Source: Pseudoscleropodium purum (Eukaryota > Streptophyta > Bryopsida > Hypnales > Brachytheciaceae). From it: a DNA stretch of 64,000 nt. Below, one piece after another: positions 39,272 through 51,025 of the stretch (within the stretch, counting starts at the first letter, position 1; every line of letters starts with the position of its first letter). Location: positions 18,228,001-18,292,000 of the forward strand of contig OZ017797.1 in NCBI GenBank assembly GCA_963969395.1. Direction: 5' to 3'. Position numbers and translations under genes: made by a program. A model generated the notes under the pieces. It searched no databases. It had not been told where the DNA came from and saw nothing but the letters and a program-made list of their open reading frames with translations.

Positions 39272-41045
39272 TTAGTTGGAAGGGTACGTGAAGTATCCAA
39301 CGCTAGTTGCTTTCCTCAGGAGCTTGGATTGGCTTGCTGATTGATCTTTGCATTTTCTTTCTTCTCGACAATCGTCACACAAAGAAATCTGCATTTCACC
39401 AAAGAAATGGAGGGACTTAATAACAGGGGCAAACTCGAGCTTAGGATGGTGTACATAAGTAGCATAATACTTGAGGGTAATGTAGCAGAAGTAAAGTGAG
39501 GTAAACTGTGCCACATTAACTCCCACTTCAGGATTCCAACACACAGCTGCTACAAACGCAAAAAACTGAACACGAGAAGAACCGACCACAACTTTAACCA
39601 CACCCAAGACAGCAGAGCATACAGAGCACCAGAATCAACTAGTTATACCCATCCAATCTTGTAACTGAAGACAATGTCAACAAGACAATTCACCGTCACC
39701 AATAATCACTACCCTTTCTGTTCACAATCCTGTATCTTGAATGTGATAAGACATTGAGATATTCATAATTGCATTGTGTGTTGTGCAGTTATTGCCGTCA
39801 AAGCCCCCGACCTTCCCCTGTCCGCATATTGACTCAATGCTTGTTGCTGCTTTGTACCCTTATTTGCTTAGGTGGAGCCTATGATCACGAAAAATTCAAA
39901 TTCACAAAACAGCCCCCGGATGACACCCAAAGTGTGTATCGAAGAGAAAAGACAAGTAGAAGCTTTAACGTTTACATTGTTTCAATCTCAAATTTCCTCC
40001 TACACAACAAATTTGGGTTTGGGTTTAGAAAAGCGTTGAGATTTGGTACTCGGAGCAACCAGAAGACGACGAAGCACCCCAACTCCAAGCCGTTGATCCC
40101 CAACCACGGCACCACACTCTCCACAGGATCGTCTTGAGCTCCTTCGAGAGACTGCAATACTTTACATTACTGCGAGGAGAGATTACCAGTACACGCATGT
40201 GAGCCCAATTACAATGACGAATCCTGCAATTCTGCATTCCAAAAAGACCAAAAGTGGCGAGAAGGCTATCAAAAAGACGAAATTAGAACCGAGGTTGCAA
40301 ATTGCCATGCCTACATCAAGCTCGTGGAGATTTGCCAGCGGCAAATGGTAATCGGAGCAGTCACTCGGCGCTACTACAGACCAAGAAAGCGACTCAAAAC
40401 CCCGGAAGAACAAGAATGTGAAGAAATCGGAGCGAAAACCCTAAGGTAACTACCTGAGACTAACCACAATCCAACAAACTATGAAATTCGCAGCAACTGT
40501 AAGAATTCAAAATTTTGAGTAAGCTAGGGCAGTATGAGACGAGAACCTACAATAGAATTGAGTACAATCAGCAACATGCACATTCGGCATGAGATGACAT
40601 TCTGCACATGAACAGAGGAAATCTAAAATACCTCAATTGCTCAAACTAACTCATCAGTCACAACTACAACACTATCACTACAACACAGAAATTGCAAGGA
40701 GCAATTCGTTCGCATTTTAAACAATAATCAGACTTCTCCAATAAAGAAGGAAAAAGAAAGAGCTATTCGTATCCAAAAACTCAAAACTCAAACGAACAAA
40801 AAACTACGTCACGACTCACAACATAAACGTTTCAGGAATCGAAAAATCCACGAAACTCCCGTCATTCGTAGAATTAAGGCTCAATTACAATGAAGATGGA
40901 AAAATTCTTGAATTGAAGAGACTTGAGGGCACAATTTAACTTACATTCTAGAAGCACAAACAGCTCACCATTGCTCTCCAGGATGAAGCTCTCCAAACCC
41001 AAAGCCCCACTGCAAGACACTCTGGCGAAGGCTAAGCCCTAAAAA
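39272..41045 (-). other. unresolved minus-strand transcription unit
   Basis: Composition and signals suggest a gene on the minus strand. TTTAGGGCTTAGCC near 41035 looks like a leader start. A possible donor (GCAATG/GTGAGC) lies near 40970, and an acceptor with TTAGGGTTTTCGC lies near 40445-40465. An 89-codon terminal frame from an acceptor near 39552 reads NPEVGVNVAQFTSLYF, then HHPKLEFAPVIKSLHFF, and ends at 39272. A possible short exon at 40151-40050 reads VPWLGINGLELGCFVVFWLL, which resembles a membrane segment of NCS1-type nucleobase permeases. I could not join these in one frame. It may be a degraded gene or a non-coding transcript. Confidence 0.3.
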
Positions 41046-44000
41046 AATTGGCGAGACGAAGTGATTCCTGATCTTACCCGCAGAATCTTGCGGTCCTCAA
41101 CCGGGTATGAAATGTACACAAGGCATTCCCGGACTGGGTAGGGTCCACGTGTGATACCCGGTTTAGACCAGGTTTCAGAGAACCACGATGTACTACACAA
41201 ATTTATCCTATTAGTGTGTGTGACACTATTTTAAATTATTGTAACTGCTTGTTAACTTTTCATTGGTAATGTGGCACCATCCCATTGGCAACCCGTCACT
41301 ATTGCCATTACAATTTGCAATTTATAACCTTCTTTCCTTTCTACTTGCTTCCTACACTCTTGGATCATGAAGATTAAAGATTGTGATTGAAAAATATATA
41401 ACTGGTTACATATGATAATTTATTCACTACTATAGTAGAAGCATCCATATTCAACTACTCTAGCAATTCCATATATATTTTGGAGTAGTATAAGGCAATG
41501 AAAATTTTCTGCCATGTCAAAAGATAGAAATTATACGGATTGCAATTTTTTTTGGTAATTTTATGGTTTTTTTGGTTTTTTTAATTCCGATCATTCAAAA
41601 ACTACTTCCTACTTCCTACTTTGGGAGTTTGGGACATGTGTCATAATTTTATTAGTCCCAATTTTGAAAAGGAGAAAAAAATACATTCAAAGCTTTTGTT
41701 GAAAATTTGTATCCAACATTGATTGGAAATAGTACACCCTACAACCTCGTGATGGGTGCTTCTACCATAACACAAGTCACTAGATATCTAATGCATAAAT
41801 TGACATTTTTCTAAATTCTACTCATTTTCAAAAAATATAATTTTTTACTAAGACTAATTTGTACCCTCATTTATAAGGAAAAATCAATGTAATCTAGCCA
41901 AAGCTTAAGGTCCTCCATTGGGTATTCCTTGAAAGTCCATATTATTTTTTGAATTTTTTCATATTACCACTTATGTCCTTTAGAATCATTATAAATATTC
42001 TAAATATATTATCCTATTTTTCTCTTTACAAGTGTCATATTCTATGATGCACATTCAGTCAATCGTGTGTTTTCATACAATTTCAATCAATTATACCAAA
42101 ATTCACTTAAAAAACAAAAAATCTATTCACAGACCAAAAAATCCAATTATTATTGTCTCTTTTTTGATAATTAATAAGAAATTTGGCAATATATTCTTAA
42201 ATTTTGATTGAACTCCAAAAAACAAAATCAATCATTAATTTTTGGGAGAAATATAAAAAAAAAATTGTGGTACATATCCTAAATGCAATTAATTGGTGTT
42301 ATTTTTTTCACCAAATTTGTTAACTTTAATCTTTTTAAATTGTTAAAAAATAATACATTATTTTGTTTAAAAGCTCAAAATTAATCATTGAATAGAAGTA
42401 GATATCCAAAATCAATTGCAATCAAAATATTTCTTTTGTTTGAGAAAATTCATATAGAATTATAGACATACTATTGAATTACAAAAAGAAGCTAAATAAA
42501 TATTAAAGCCAAAGTATTACAAAAGTAAGTAATTTCTATCATTGAGACAAGTAATAGTGTGGCATGTGAAAACTAACATTAATCCTTTAAGGTTCAAAGT
42601 AGGCTACATTATATCTACAAGTAGAAATCTAATTCATTGAATGCCCATTAACAAAGTGAAAAATATGCAAACTTTTTTTTAAGAAAATTTGCTACCTTAT
42701 AAAAAAAAAAAATTTTGTGTGTATGAAATTGTGCGAGGGAAATATTCAAATAGTTTGCCTTCTAGTAACTTTGGAGTGATTTATTTTCTAGCTAAGGGTA
42801 TGAAATTAATCATATTGTCAAAATTGATGACCAATAGATATTAGGAAGCCACATGGTCAAAATATGGGATGAAGTTCACTTGACTTGTGTGGTTTAGGGA
42901 AAAGTGTAATAAGGTAAAAAAAAAGGGGTGCACTATTCATCGACTCTCTCGTTGTTGCTTATAAAGCTCAAATGTTTGAGAAGCCTTAGTGTGTTGTATT
43001 TAAAGAATTTTGAAATAAAAATTAGAGAAGTTTTGAATTATAGTGTGATATTTCTAAATTGATTTCACTTGCTTGATTTGAAGTTGTCAATCGAAACTTG
43101 TGCTAGTTTGAGTGGAAGAAGGTCTATCACCTTCTATTTAAAAGGGCAAAAATTTCGATTGGCCATACAAGACGAACACGTCTTTTTTGTACACTGAAAT
43201 TTGAAAAGAGTGTAGAAAATTGTATTAGATTTTTATAAAGCTATCACTTATTATATTTGAAGTTTGTATGAATGAGTTGTGAGTAACAAAATGAAAAAAG
43301 GTTTGTTACTCTCTTTTCTCAAGGGCAAAATTTTAAATGGCTATAGAAACTGAATAGAGTATTAGAATGATTTGAAATTTGGAGAAAAAGTAAGAAATTG
43401 TACTAGATTTTCAGAGAACCATCATTGATCTCATTTGAACTCTAGATATAATGGCAACACTAGATTAAAATTCAACAAAAGAATAGAAGTTGAATTTTGG
43501 AGTTTGGAAGTTGAAGGAGGTTTTGAAGACTTGTATGTTGTGGCTTGTCGCTTTCATTTCTTTGTAAATTTTGTTGTTATCGGTGGCATGGTTCAAAATA
43601 TTGCTTAGTATTATTTTGTGTTGTTGTGACGAAGTGATGTTAATTACCTACATGGTCGAAATTTGCTTTGTTCTCACAATGAGGCTAGATTGATGACCAA
43701 TAAATAGCAAATTTGAAAGATTAGGATCCATTTTCACTAATAATATCTTATGGTATGCTGTTGATTCTACCTGTTGTGTATTCTGTGGTTTTTTAATTGT
43801 ACCTTGACCTATGAATCAACCTAAAGCCATACATGATAAGTCAACATGGAGTAGGTCTATGGTCGTGTAGGAGATTTAATGATCAAATTTGAAGATTCTA
43901 CATGACTACTAATTTATTTCTCAAGCCAATTTTATTTAGTTTGTGGATTTTCAAGTAATAAGTTCACTTGCCTTCATCATCGTTATCCTATTGTAGGTTG

Positions 44001-44479
44001 TTAATAGAGTGAATTTGAATTTGACAAGCTCACTTGCCTTCACTATTTCATGATTTTTTTTGTTCCTGAGTCATTTCTGGTTGTAGCCAAAATCCCCATG
44101 ATTCCCCAAGGCAAAACACTCTTTACACAACAACAACTTGCTATAGCTTGAACTACCTAAGGCAAATAATTGAAAAACAATCCTAGCCTATAGGCTATAG
44201 GGAACCCATCTTAACAATCTATCAATCATAACTACAAACAAATCATTGTAGAGCCATCACGACTTGAAACAACCTTTGGCAATCTCCTACTAATCAATTT
44301 GTCTCTTCCAAAGCCTAAAAACCATCTTCCACTTTATACATCTAATTACCCATCGTCAATTAGACCTAGTCAAATATATTACATCAATCTGGCAAAACTC
44401 TAACAAATGTTGTTGAACTCTGCGTCATTGCATTTAATCCACAACATCCAAAAGACAATCGTGCAAAGAACCACCCTAA
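41046..44479. other. AT-rich intergenic DNA with a diverged tandem repeat
   Basis: No gene recognised. About 43143-43310 and 43318-43455 are diverged direct repeats: both start AAGGGCAAAA, pass through AAATTGTAnTAGATTTT, and continue to a TTTGAA-n-T segment. The rest shows only AT-rich sequence. Confidence 0.45.
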
Positions 44480-44680
44480 CACTATAGGAAATCTATGTTT
44501 TAGGTGACAAATTTTTAGTGACATCCAATATAACAATCCATGTTTTTATGTTTAACAATAATGTTCACCATAACGTCAAAATGTTATGGCAGACATTATT
44601 ATTGACATAAAAACATGAGTTGTTACATAGAATATTACCTAAAATCCATCACTTAAAACATGAATTTATATACTTGGAGT
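44480..44680. mobile_element. CACTA-like snap-back MITE, diverged
   Basis: The left end is CACTATAGGAAATCTATGTT. The two halves are inverted copies (TATGTTTTAGGTGA against TCACTTAAAACATG, and CATGTTTTTATG against CATAAAAACATG). The right terminus has decayed (TTTATATACTTGG), so the end is approximate. Size and ends match the elements at 8895 and 50259. Confidence 0.7.
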
Positions 44681-45640
44681 TCAAAACGCTTTAAGCATTA
44701 TATCTTGGATACAACTGAGATAGTAGGGAATTATTTAGATATACAGGCAGCATTTCTAAGTAACGAGAGGATGCTTCAAGCATTAGTTGTAAATTCTATA
44801 GATCACCAGCACTTAAGTGAAATGAAGGAGAGTACGCTAAGGATTATGAGAATAGTTTTGCTGCGGCATTAAGTAGGATTTATCATATTATAAGACTACT
44901 TAAAGCAAATAGGAGCCCACAAACTTATGAGGTGCAATCTACGCTTAAAGTGGTTGAAGAAGTCCAAATATTACAGAAGAAGGTTGAAGCACTGCCACTA
45001 GTTGTAGAGCATGAAGATGATCAACAATCTCTAGGAAATTACAATGCTTTGTTTGATCGCTTAAGCAAACTACCTTTTATTAGTTGGAAAGCAATTAAGT
45101 GGATGCTAAAGGATTTTGGTATGGCACAGAAGTTGGACTCACCGTTGGACAAAGTACTGCGTAAAAATAGTGATGAAGAGAATATGAAGTGGACAATACT
45201 TCCTCCTACTGTTGTGATACGCGATCCAAGATTTTGTCCATACAAGAGGAGATATTGGTGGGATCCTACAACCACAATTGATAGTGTGGAGTATAACTGG
45301 CCAAGAATTCAAGGCCCGTTTTATTCTTTAGAGGAATGTGCAAATGCTTACAACAAATTTTTTTAGCAACATCAAAGTTATCACAACTTAATATGCTTCA
45401 AAGCAGAAATCTATTCAGCCATTTTGGCGGTTAGTGTTGTTCAATGCGGGTTGTCATCGACATTAACTACTATGAAGCTGGTAAAAAGGAATATTGGCTT
45501 TTCATGAGATTGCAGTATTCTAGTTCTAAGTTTACTCGTCTACTTGAAGTGATGTCTATTTCTAACTTCATTGTGGGAGTACATCATGCCTTGGTGGATG
45601 AGCAGACTAATTTTTACCAGCCTTGCCAGCATTTTTAGGC
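44660..45640 (+). pseudogene. unidentified coding remnant with a frameshift
   Basis: Three plus-strand frames follow each other. The first (44660-44830) contains QAAFLSNERMLQALVVN. After a one-base frame change near 44830 the reading continues EYAKDYENSFAAALSRIYHI to a stop at 45366, passing through KRRYWWDPTTTIDSVEYNW. A third frame at 45444-45638 starts MRVVIDINYYEAGKKEYWLF. Codon-level continuity across the break suggests one former protein of 300 residues or more. I recognise no family. It may belong to a retroelement or a lost host gene. It lies opposite and beside minus-strand retroelement pieces. Confidence 0.4.
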
Positions 45641-45829
45641 TCATCAAGTACAATACAATTTTAGATGACTTAAAGTAGATGATCACTTGTTTCAATGTTT
45701 ACAATAAGCTCAAGAATGAGAGAGGAAACATAATAATAACCAAGTTAGTAATAAGCAGAAGTGTTAATTTTGACAAGGGCATCAAAAGCTTAAGTGGGGG
45801 GCTAAGTAAGTGTGTAAATTTGGTCTTAA

Positions 45830-46900
45830 AGCAAAAAAAACTGATTGGGGTTAAAGTATGTTGAGGACTTGTAGATACTTTTGGTATAGGGAATGAAGAT
45901 TCTCCTATTTCAAAATTAGTGGTACTATCAACAAAAGGGTTTTCTATTTCTTCACAATTTTGGTTTGTGGATTCTTCAAAATATTCTAGCATTGTAGGAT
46001 TTATTTCAACATCAATGTTTGCCTCTTCTATTTCACTTTGAGTTTGAGTTGTATTTTGGGCACGACATTGAATTGAAATTTTCCTATAGAAGATTCAATC
46101 TCTTTGGAGTCCTATGGTCTTGGAGGGTTTCCAAGAGGTGAAAGCAAGGGTGAACATATGTTGCAAGAAATTTTCTATCTTTATGCAACCTCTGTGTGGC
46201 TTCTCTTAATAAACAATCAAAACTGTGATTAGATATTTTAAAGAGGCCATAGGATTAAAAAGGTAACTCTAGTTTTTAGAGCAAGACATGAGAAATACTA
46301 GGGACACATTATCTCATGCTTCAAGATAATGGACACTCAATGTTTACCACATTATCCCTTCTACTTCAACTTAGGTTTTTATAGTTGCTAATCTCGGCTT
46401 TGACAAAAAAAATATGGGTTATTGCTTCTACAGGCTAACGTAATTGAAAGTAGTGGGATAGATTAGACTAAAAGAGGGGCTCATTGGGTTTGCTTTTTCT
46501 TTACACACAAAATTTGGAATTAGAGACGTTACTACTAGGTTCATTGGACCGTATGTAAATATATATATATATATATATATATTCTCTCTAGAATTTTATT
46601 TCCAATCTAAGCAGTATAGGCCTATGGTATTTTATTTTTAGTTTGAGATTTTAGCTTTTCATATTGACTAAATAAATAGTATAAAAAAAAGTCAAATAAT
46701 AGCTCACTTCTCTTTACCACAAATCCTTTTTTGGTTTCTAATTGCTCCCAAATTTTACTAAATATAATTCTTTTTATATCCAATGGTAGGTTCTCTATTC
46801 TGAGTTTTAATTGTCTATCTTTTATGTGGTGTCCACTTAATTGGAAACCTTGCCCAAAATATGCATTTATATAAAGATGGTAAAGGGTCATAGAAAGACA
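45830..46900 (-). pseudogene. retroelement coding remnants downstream of gag
   Basis: On the minus strand after the gag-like frame, 46891-46622 reads GHHIKDRQLKLRIENLPLDI and then KIWEQLETKKGFVV. About 46100-45850 reads QCRAQNTTQTQSEIEEANID followed by an acidic stretch. Order and strand agree with a decayed polyprotein following the gag at 47521. No protease, reverse transcriptase or integrase motif could be found. Confidence 0.4.
46558..46582. repeat. (TA)n microsatellite
   Basis: An uninterrupted alternating TA run of about 12 units. A similar run lies at about 48762-48782. Confidence 0.9.
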
Positions 46901-46978
46901 AGGTCTAGAATCAAATTCCTCTATTATTTATGGTGTCTCCCCTGGAAATATATAACCCATTTTGACTCATTGGAAAAC

Positions 46979-47521
46979 TTATTTTCTTTCATATAATTTT
47001 AAGTTGAATTTTCTACTTTCCCTTTGGGATGGATGTGAATATATTAGAGTATTTATGGCTATTCTAATTTGAAGTAATTCATCTAAGGGGATATGAGGTC
47101 TTCCTAATAGATTTAATTTTCTAGCAATTATATCCATATCCAAATCCAAATCGTATGGATTGCACAATTGTTTTGTAGGTTTAAAAATTTGAGGGGGTAC
47201 AATTGTTTTTCTTTTAGTACTATCAAAGGCTTGCTTTTTAAAGCAAGTATTTTTAATATGTCCTACTTTCTCACACCAATGACAATGATTCCCTTCTCTA
47301 AATTCCCTTATTTTGCTTGATATATATACTCTGGTATTTCCAAAATTTGAATAATTCAAATTTGATCTTTCTATAGGAAGTAGAGATGGTTGGGTGGTTG
47401 GAAAATTGGAATAATTATACGTAACGGTAGGTGAAGCTTTATTATGCTTTTCCTCTTTAGCAAAAACAACAGGTAATACTTCATTAATTAGGTCCTCTCC
47501 TACCTTTCTTCTTGGTTCCAT
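46979..47521 (-). CDS. gag-like retroelement protein with CCHC zinc knuckle
   Basis: 180 residues from ATG, beginning MEPRRKVGEDLINEVLPVVF. A CX2CX4HX4C zinc knuckle (CHWCEKVGHIKNTC) lies at residues 80-93, as in the nucleocapsid part of retrotransposon gag proteins. It starts about 260 bp after the primer binding site at 47800-47783, the position expected for gag. It lacks an obvious capsid domain, so it is either a short gag or the rest was lost. It is probably part of a dead LTR element whose later pieces are at 46900-45830. Confidence 0.55.
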   Translation of the reverse strand: MEPRRKVGEDLINEVLPVVFAKEEKHNKASPTVTYNYSNFPTTQPSLLPIERSNLNYSNFGNTRVYISSKIREFREGNHCHWCEKVGHIKNTCFKKQAFDSTKRKTIVPPQIFKPTKQLCNPYDLDLDMDIIARKLNLLGRPHIPLDELLQIRIAINTLIYSHPSQRESRKFNLKLYERK

Positions 47522-47782
47522 GTTTCTAATGGTAACATGCTAGTTTTCTTATTTTATTTCCTCAAATATATCCCATTTAGAAATTTTTTATTTCTTTTAA
47601 GGAAGGGTGTAACATAATTCGAGGTAAAATCATGTGTCATTCTTTGGAGTATTTAATTCTCTCAAAAGAAGATACACATTTTGATTTTTCCTAATTATTA
47701 TTATTTTTTAAACTTGTCCTTTATTGATAGAAATAAAAAGTTAGTTCTTTTCTACATTCTAGCCACTGTTAGCCAGAATCAT

Positions 47783-47800
47783 TCCCCGACAATGGCCCCA
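47783..47800 (-). other. LTR-element primer binding site, tRNA-Asp type
   Basis: On the minus strand this reads TGGGGCCATTGTCGGGGA. It matches the widespread plant Ty3/gypsy primer site complementary to the tRNA-Asp 3' end (TGGCGCCGTTGCCGGGGA) at 15 of 18 positions. It sits three bases after a plausible LTR end (ATTACA). Confidence 0.65.
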
Positions 47801-47803
47801 AAA

Positions 47804-49857
47804 TGTAATTTGAATTTTGCCTACTTCGCAAAAACCCCAAGACTACAGTATAGAGGTTCAATATCCAAGGAATGATCAAATAGTCTAATGTATTGTGACT
47901 ACAATTACTTTTATAAATAGAATTAACTGTACAATATCAATTCTAAATGGAAATAACGTTAAAATATCCCATTCGTTCTAGGAATTGGAATCACTCATTT
48001 AACCAATAACTAGTTTCCATTCAACACACATGGATGCACAATACAAATATGTTGTCCTAGTCTTAACCTAATATGTTGGTTCAAACAAGAAGCATACTTA
48101 TGCAACTGAGGAAAAACATAACACATAGCTTTAAGCATACAAGTCTTCATTCCCTATTGCATTTGCTTAAAACATAGGCTCATGATATTCGCTTAAAGCG
48201 TCACTCATCACTCATCAAACCATATATTAATATAAACAATTTCATCATATTTCAATGTTTCAATATTTGCTTATAGCATTCTATAATAAATTGCTTGAAG
48301 CCATTCTATCAAAACAATTTAACTGCATACCCACTCAGTTCAATGTAAGGCTATCCAATTGCTTTAAGCATTTACCAATACAAGATTGTGACCTTTACAA
48401 ATTCCCATTCACACTCTTTAATCAATTTGAATTCATTATCACCAATCCTAACACAACTTCAAGCTATAACTTTGAACACAATGATCCAATCACTAGAAAT
48501 ATTCACAAATTCCTACAACACCCAATCACTGGGTTTTCTACACAATACATATACAATCTAAGTATATTTTGATACACTCATACAATATCCAACTTCAAAC
48601 CATAAATCTAATTCAGTTCATACACTTAAAGCTAACTCTTAGTCAGAAGACTTAATATAAATCACTTAAAGCATACAACACTTGCACATAAATTTGCCTA
48701 TAGCACATACAATAACACCTACATGCATAAGCAAACACAAATTGGTCCAACCATTCAAACATATATATATATATATATATATTACAATTCATAGTTTTAA
48801 ACTACAATCTTTCCAATCAACAGTTGCTTCCAACCTCAATATAATCACACACTGCTCCAAGCTTTTACAACAACCAAAATGATTCAATCAAAGTCAGATG
48901 TACAATTTACATAAGCTTTGAGTACAACTAAGCAACAATTCTTTTCACAAAAAATTATACACACAAAATAAACATCCAATCATTGGAACTTGAATCCAAT
49001 CAAATACACTTAAAAAATACCCAATCATTGGGACTTACATACAATTCAAAAATATATGCTTAAAGCTTTTTACAAAAGATTGTTCACTGAACATCAGTAA
49101 AACTGAAAAACTTGGATACACACATAGAACAACAATGAAAAACATGAAGTGGAGAGAGTAACACACAAGAAAAATCCCCTCTAGGCCTTTACAATACCAG
49201 TTTAAGCATCTTTCCAAATCCAACTCAATTAAAACCGTTAAGAACTCAACTCTTACACTCCCTTGAAATCCCATGGCAATACTCTAAATCAATAGCATTT
49301 AAGCTTCTATCACCATGTATTCCTTAAACCGAGTTTAATTTGAACCCTATTCATATAACAAAACAAAACAATGTTTATTCATCAAATTTACACGCTTACA
49401 ATGGACTACAAGCTTGTAAACATCTAAAGGTTGATGGAGCTCTAATTGCAATCCAACTTTCTAATGTGTGCGACACAACATCGGATTCACAATGTATAGT
49501 CATTGGGAGCACCAACACATTCCCACTATGTAAAAATCTAGCTCACTTTTTTCCTCCTCAGTCACATGCTTCGGGTTTTAAAATTGGACAAAAAATCCCT
49601 AAACCTTCATCCAACCTCTATAAACCATTATTTTCTAACTAACCCTATTAAATACTTTAAAAGGAATCATGTATTCATAATCCTATTAATTTTCTTACTG
49701 ATTTCTAAAATAGAAGATTTATAACCATCCTATTTTATATATATGATTGTATAAATCACTTATTTCCTATGCTATGGTAAATCTAATAATTTTCTAAATT
49801 TTACCTTGAAAGAATTAAATTGACCCTATTTTTATCTCACATACTTTTCTATTATAT
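47804..49857 (-). repeat. putative LTR of a minus-strand retroelement
   Basis: On the minus strand the interval would start TGATATAATAG and end AAATTACA, with the tRNA-Asp primer site immediately after it. Just before its start is a purine tract (CTTGGGGGGGAG at about 49861-49872 read inverted). The sequence is strongly strand-skewed, with few G on the plus strand. It contains a TA microsatellite and repeated phrases such as CCAATCATTGGnACTT and CTTAAAGC. No second copy of the LTR was found in the window. Confidence 0.45.
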
Positions 49858-50139
49858 CAATGCTCCCCCCCAAGATTTGTACCAAATTGAAGGCTAAAAA
49901 TGTCAAAATACTAAAAGTAAGCTCATTGAAAACATATAGAAATAGATTGAATTTCACAAAAGCATTCTGTGTACTTTTTTCTAACACTTTTTCTTTCACT
50001 TTGCTTTTCAATTAATTTTTTTTCCTTTTTAAAAAAATAGTTCCTAAAAAATTGTTTACACCTAGGAAGTAATGATAGGGTGCCATAATATAGGCCATTT
50101 TGCAAAATTATGTAATATAGGGCTATATATAATACCATA

Positions 50140-51025
50140 GAATTATGTGAACAATACATGTAAAACAATATATACAATTATACAAAAAGGGTTACTAGAA
50201 AAAAGAAAAGGGTATAGATTATAGAGGCTTTAAAATTATAAATGGAGATGAGAAATCTCACTATAAGAAACTCGTGTTTAAGGCGATGAATTCTAATTTT
50301 TTAAATGGATTTTAGGTAATATCCAATGCAACAAACCCATGTTTTATGTCAACATTGATGTTTGTTGAACATTTTTGTTGACTCAAAAATAAGGGTTTGT
50401 TGAATTGAAATCATGTAAATTCATTTGAAAAAATTAAGAATCATCACCTGAAACACGAATTACTTATAGTATCGGCTTTTCTATTCTAGACACAATACAT
50501 TACAAACAACTTCAACTTCACTCTAGTGTATGTATCCAATAAAATACTCTACATCTTGTATGTAGTATCCAAAGTTCAAGGTTCAATTATTGAATTGAAT
50601 TGCTGTTAAGAAAGAGCAGGAGGGAAAATATAGTGACCTTATATAAAATTGTGACTTATAAAATGTGTTATTAAATACAATCCTAAGTTTTATTTAGTAC
50701 TTGATTTTTTTTTTGTAGAATTCATCATGTTTGCCTTCCTTTCCTTGTTTCTTTCTTCTACATATATCTTTTAAATAGAGCTAACAAACTTGCTATGCAC
50801 TTTGACAATTCCAACGCAATCGTAAGAAAATTACTTATAAGTAATATTTTATACATTTAAAGAATCCAAATAAGAAATTATAAATACTAATAGGGTGCCA
50901 AAAATACTAACATTTATCAATATTTAAAAAAAACCAATGTATTATAATCTATTTTACTAGGTGAATAGCCCCCTATAAAATAGAATGTTATTGCACACCA
51001 TTACATTTTTTAAGACGAAGTGACC
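50140..51025 (-). repeat. dispersed repeat, copy 2 (MITE-filled site)
   Basis: Reverse complement of 2975-3610, interrupted by the CACTA-like MITE at 50259-50471. Flanks on both sides of the MITE align with copy 1: TATAGAGGC and GGAGATGAGA on one side, CTATTCTAGACACAATA on the other. Confidence 0.75.
50259..50471. mobile_element. CACTA-like snap-back MITE, 213 bp, with known empty site
   Basis: The left end is CACTATAAGAAACTCGTGTT. The right end read inverted is TACTATAAGTAATTCGTGTT, which has lost the first C. The arms of about 95 bp are inverted copies and share AATTCAACAAACCC-type sequence. The flanking trinucleotides are TCT and TCG. Removing the MITE and one trinucleotide restores a sequence that aligns without gaps to copy 1 of the host repeat near 3505-3530. 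It is non-coding. Confidence 0.85.
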
